A DNA stretch of 8,485 nt from Chromatiales bacterium (GTDB taxonomy: Bacteria > Pseudomonadota > Gammaproteobacteria > JACCYU01): positions 1 to 8,485 of the forward strand of contig JAPSGG010000040.1 in assembly GCA_031177845.1 (NCBI GenBank). Direction: 5' to 3'. How positions within the stretch are numbered: position 1 is the stretch's first letter; each line of letters opens with the position of its first letter. The translations under genes and the position numbers were made by a program. The notes below the pieces were generated by a model. It saw only the letters and a list, made by a program, of their open reading frames with translations. It made no database searches and had not been told where the DNA came from. Below are positions 6,227-8,485 of this stretch, one piece after another.

Positions 6227-7318
6227 TCAGGGCCAGTCTCGAGACGGGCTCAGGAAGGATCCACGGGTGACTTGCGCCAGTTGCCAGTAGGCGCTCGCCG
6301 CCATGGGATCGCCCTCGATTGGAAATAGGATCACGTTCACGGGAATGCCGAGTGGCAGATTCCTCAGCGCGCTCTGAAACAACTTGAGGCGCGCCTCGCC
6401 GGACACCGTGCCCTCGGTCATCTCCGTTTCGCCTTGCGTGGGTAGACCGTCGGTCAATAAGTAAATGGTATCCGGCCGTGGGGATAGGGTCTTGATGACG
6501 CTGAAAGCGCCATGCAGGCTGGTACCCTGTTGTGGTACAACCTGCCGCAGGTTCTCGATAGCTTGGCTCAGCCGACGCCCGTCTTCGGCCTTCTGCCACG
6601 CCCCGGCCGTACCTTTGAGCAGCGGTGTGGCGTCCACGTTGAAGGTGTAGATCTGGAATCGGCTGCCGATCGGTATCTGCGCGGTAATCCAGTCCACCGT
6701 AGATACGGCGCGCCGCCATTTCGGCGCTGTTACTTTTTGTGCATCGGGCATGTTGCGGAGGCGAATGATATTGACGATGGTATCGTCTAGCATGCTGGCC
6801 GAGGCGTCGATCAGGATCAGTATCCGCTCGCCACCGACTTTGAGGCCGGTGAGATATTGGCGGTCGCCTTCGCCTACGAACGAGCGGATAGCATTGCCTT
6901 GGTCGTCATCGGCGGCAATCATGCGTTCGAGCCGCTTAAGCTGCTCTTCCAGCGACTTGAGATCTGTCGTTAAGGCGTCGACATGTTGTTGGCGTGCGAG
7001 GGTTTCCTGATCCAGCTTCGCCAATTGTATTTTGGCCTGCTCGATCTTCTGGATGACTTGATGGGAACGGCCCTGCGCAACAGCCTGCTGTTCCTGCGTT
7101 TCCCGCATGGCATTCCTGAGGCTGACCAGATGCTTCGCGCCGGCCAGCACCTGCTGTTCAAGTCTGGCCGCCTCGGCCAGCAATTCCCGGTTCCGCTCAT
7201 CGGACCGCACTTCGGCGCTGTGATTGATGATGAAAAAGAACAGAACCACCGCGCCGAAGCCGCAGGCCATGCAGTCCAGGAAAGAGAGCGTGAAGACGTT
7301 AAGTCGTCTTCTGCGCAC
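6227..7318 (-). CDS. Membrane-anchored coiled-coil vWA-domain protein with MotB/ExbD-like Asp helix (paralogue 1)
   Basis: A 363-residue paralogue of the next gene. It has a basic start (RRRR, 2-5), one membrane helix (about 9-32) FTLSFLDCMACGFGA then hydrophobic residues with Asp15, and a long coiled coil (about 38-135). The segment GEGDRQYLTGLKVGG (149-163) leads into the vWA domain (165-358). The MIDAS site looks complete: DASAS (171-175), Thr266 in GTSLHGAF (265-272) and Asp290 in LLTDGLPTQG (287-296), so it should bind a divalent metal and a ligand protein in the periplasm. The start is a GTG at 7318, supported by GGAAGG at 7324-7329 five bases upstream. Both lie inside the end of the Hsp70-like gene, with which it overlaps by 20 bases, indicating translational coupling. 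Shared LSFLDC and CGFGA motifs show it and its neighbour arose by duplication. No named function. Confidence 0.9.
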   Translation of the reverse strand: MRRRRLNVFTLSFLDCMACGFGAVVLFFFIINHSAEVRSDERNRELLAEAARLEQQVLAGAKHLVSLRNAMRETQEQQAVAQGRSHQVIQKIEQAKIQLAKLDQETLARQQHVDALTTDLKSLEEQLKRLERMIAADDDQGNAIRSFVGEGDRQYLTGLKVGGERILILIDASASMLDDTIVNIIRLRNMPDAQKVTAPKWRRAVSTVDWITAQIPIGSRFQIYTFNVDATPLLKGTAGAWQKAEDGRRLSQAIENLRQVVPQQGTSLHGAFSVIKTLSPRPDTIYLLTDGLPTQGETEMTEGTVSGEARLKLFQSALRNLPLGIPVNVILFPIEGDPMAASAYWQLAQVTRGSFLSPSRDWP

Positions 7319-8485
7319 CGTTACCTTCCACTATGGCAATTAGCTGTAGCGCGAGCCGCGGGTGACCGATTTCGATGATGTCCCCGATCTCGACTTTGGC
7401 GCTGCCGTCGAGTCTTTCGCCGTTGACAATCGTGCCTTCGGCACTGTAATTCTCGACCACGATCTCTGTGCCTCGCCGGCGAATGGAGCAATGATGGCGA
7501 GCGACACCATCATGGGAAACGCCGAGGTTTATTCCATGCTGATCGGGTGAGATGCTGGCGCCCACCATTAGCGCCCGGTCGGTGATGGCGTAGGCATAGC
7601 CTTTATGCACCACGTGAGTGGGTGTGGTCGAGGCGATTGTGGAGGTGCGCGCGGTCTTGGCCTGAGCCGACGCGCGCGCGGGGAGGCTAGTCACGAACTT
7701 AAGCGCTGAATCCGGGCAGCGGATATCCGCCTCGTGCGCAAGAACACCCCGGGCAGTGGCGTTCGCGTCCAAAGCGACGACTTGACATTCTTGTGGTATC
7801 GAGAACGCTTCCGGCACACCGGGCAAGCGAGCCAGCCGGTGGCTGATCAGCAAGGTCGTGAGTTCACCGGGGCGCAGGCGGTCGCGAATAGGCTGCGCAA
7901 TCTCGCGATAAAGTCCGATTGCCGCCTGTATTAATCGCTCGCGTTGTAGATTGATCCGGTGCGTTGCACGTCCCGTCTGCAGCTCGAGCGTCGTGGCTCC
8001 CTCGGCTTTCAAGCTTGCGAGCCAGCAGGGCAAACGGTCGTACAACGCCTGTTCGGTGTGCGCCAGATGTGTTGGATCGAACCGCGCATCACGTACAAAG
8101 GCATCGGCGATCGCGTTCACCCACGCCTCGCGCAGTGTGACCAAGCCGGTTCTCGCGACCTCGATCACCTCGGCGCGCGTCAAGCGGGTCCCCAGTTCGA
8201 GCTGCGTCAACACCGTGCGATGCAATTGAAGATCGAGGTGCCAGAGTTGGCCTTCCGCCGCAGCGGTGCTTGTCGCGGCCAGTGCGGCATCGATCAGACC
8301 AGTGGTCGGAATGGAGCAGGCTTGCGCAATACCTAACAGCAAGCCCAGCTGTTGCTTACCAAAGTTGCCGGGGACCGCGAAGATGACCTCATCGGCGTCG
8401 GATTTGACGGCGTTCCAAACTGCCGTCAGATGGTGGTACGCCAAGTCCGCGTGATGTTGCGCCTTGGCGTCACGCCTAGCCAAAG
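7299..8485 (-). CDS. Hsp70-like (actin-fold) protein with C-terminal FHA-like domain (5' partial)
   Basis: The frame is open through the right edge, so the N-terminus, including the first phosphate loop, is missing. The TTG at 8481-8483 is not taken as the start. Counting from that codon, DEVIFAVPGNFGKQQLGLLLGIAQ (31-54) followed by GLIDAALAA (62-70) matches the Hsp70 segment VPAYF..QRqa..dAg..AGl...EPtAAA. The later ATPase motifs are eroded: the phosphate-2 strand reads HLDLQLHRT (82-90) instead of DLGGGT, and the adenosine loop reads LLISHRLARLPGVPEAF (211-227) without the Gly pair. A low-complexity Ala/Thr linker (about 263-290) leads to an FHA-like domain (about 302-385), with VARHHCSI (327-334) for VSRRHA and NYSAEGTIVNG (345-355) for SSNGTFVNG. 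It is probably cytoplasmic and may be a scaffold binding phospho-Thr partners. It overlaps the downstream vWA gene by 20 bases. Confidence 0.8.
   Translation of the reverse strand, partial: LARRDAKAQHHADLAYHHLTAVWNAVKSDADEVIFAVPGNFGKQQLGLLLGIAQACSIPTTGLIDAALAATSTAAAEGQLWHLDLQLHRTVLTQLELGTRLTRAEVIEVARTGLVTLREAWVNAIADAFVRDARFDPTHLAHTEQALYDRLPCWLASLKAEGATTLELQTGRATHRINLQRERLIQAAIGLYREIAQPIRDRLRPGELTTLLISHRLARLPGVPEAFSIPQECQVVALDANATARGVLAHEADIRCPDSALKFVTSLPARASAQAKTARTSTIASTTPTHVVHKGYAYAITDRALMVGASISPDQHGINLGVSHDGVARHHCSIRRRGTEIVVENYSAEGTIVNGERLDGSAKVEIGDIIEIGHPRLALQLIAIVEGNGAQKTT
7324..7329 (-). promoter_or_regulatory. Ribosome binding site deciding the GTG start of vWA paralogue 1
   Basis: GGAAGG on the minus strand lies five bases upstream of the GTG whose first base is 7318. 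It is embedded in the last codons of the Hsp70-like/FHA gene. This strong site supports the non-ATG start and suggests ribosomes reinitiate there after reading the upstream gene. Confidence 0.6.

Noticed and set aside
5805..6719. 304-codon leftward open frame bridging the two vWA genes
   Set aside because: It lies on the same strand in another frame across two well-supported genes, and its translation is a compositionally skewed Arg/Gly/Ala-rich sequence with no domain; a frame shadow in GC-rich DNA.
5210..8485. Assignment of the cluster as Zorya, Tol-Pal or tellurite-resistance (Ter)
   Set aside because: No ZorC/ZorD helicase, Pal, TolB propeller or TerD-type protein is visible; only the general themes of an Asp helix and vWA domains are shared.

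Overview
The window looks like a chromosomal segment of a GC-rich Gram-negative bacterium, probably a gammaproteobacterium. The grounds are outer-membrane-type lipoprotein signal peptides, a CysQ-type PAP phosphatase, a YkgJ cysteine-cluster protein and a TANGO2/NRDE protein. The genus cannot be told from the sequence alone. No rRNA, tRNA, insertion sequence or CRISPR array was seen.

Left part (1-3373). A fatty acyl-AMP ligase with a fused C-terminal acyl carrier protein domain runs rightward and is cut by the left edge. It converges, with a 25-base gap, on a leftward run of housekeeping-type genes: TANGO2/NRDE protein, YkgJ-family cysteine-cluster protein, cysQ. A 279-base non-coding stretch (3374-3652) separates this run from the next leftward cluster.

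Right part (3653-8485). Five leftward genes form one probable operon. In transcription order they are: an Hsp70-like/FHA protein (5' end outside the window); two paralogous membrane-anchored von Willebrand A (vWA) proteins; and two lipoproteins that overlap each other. Both vWA proteins begin with nearly the same membrane segment, carrying an early Asp (LSFLDC..CGFGA), followed by a coiled coil and a C-terminal periplasmic vWA domain. The Asp-bearing helix resembles those of MotB/ExbD/TolR, so a MotA/ExbB/TolQ-like partner is predicted, probably encoded beyond the right edge. The Hsp70-like protein has lost the usual glycine-rich nucleotide-binding motifs and ends in a weak FHA-like domain.

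Working model (inference): the five genes encode a trans-envelope assembly. A cytoplasmic Hsp70-fold/FHA component would sense or scaffold, two inner-membrane vWA subunits would be coupled to an ion channel, and two outer-membrane lipoproteins would sit at the far end. I recognise no named, characterised system with this composition. The left-hand metabolic genes show no clear functional tie to it.
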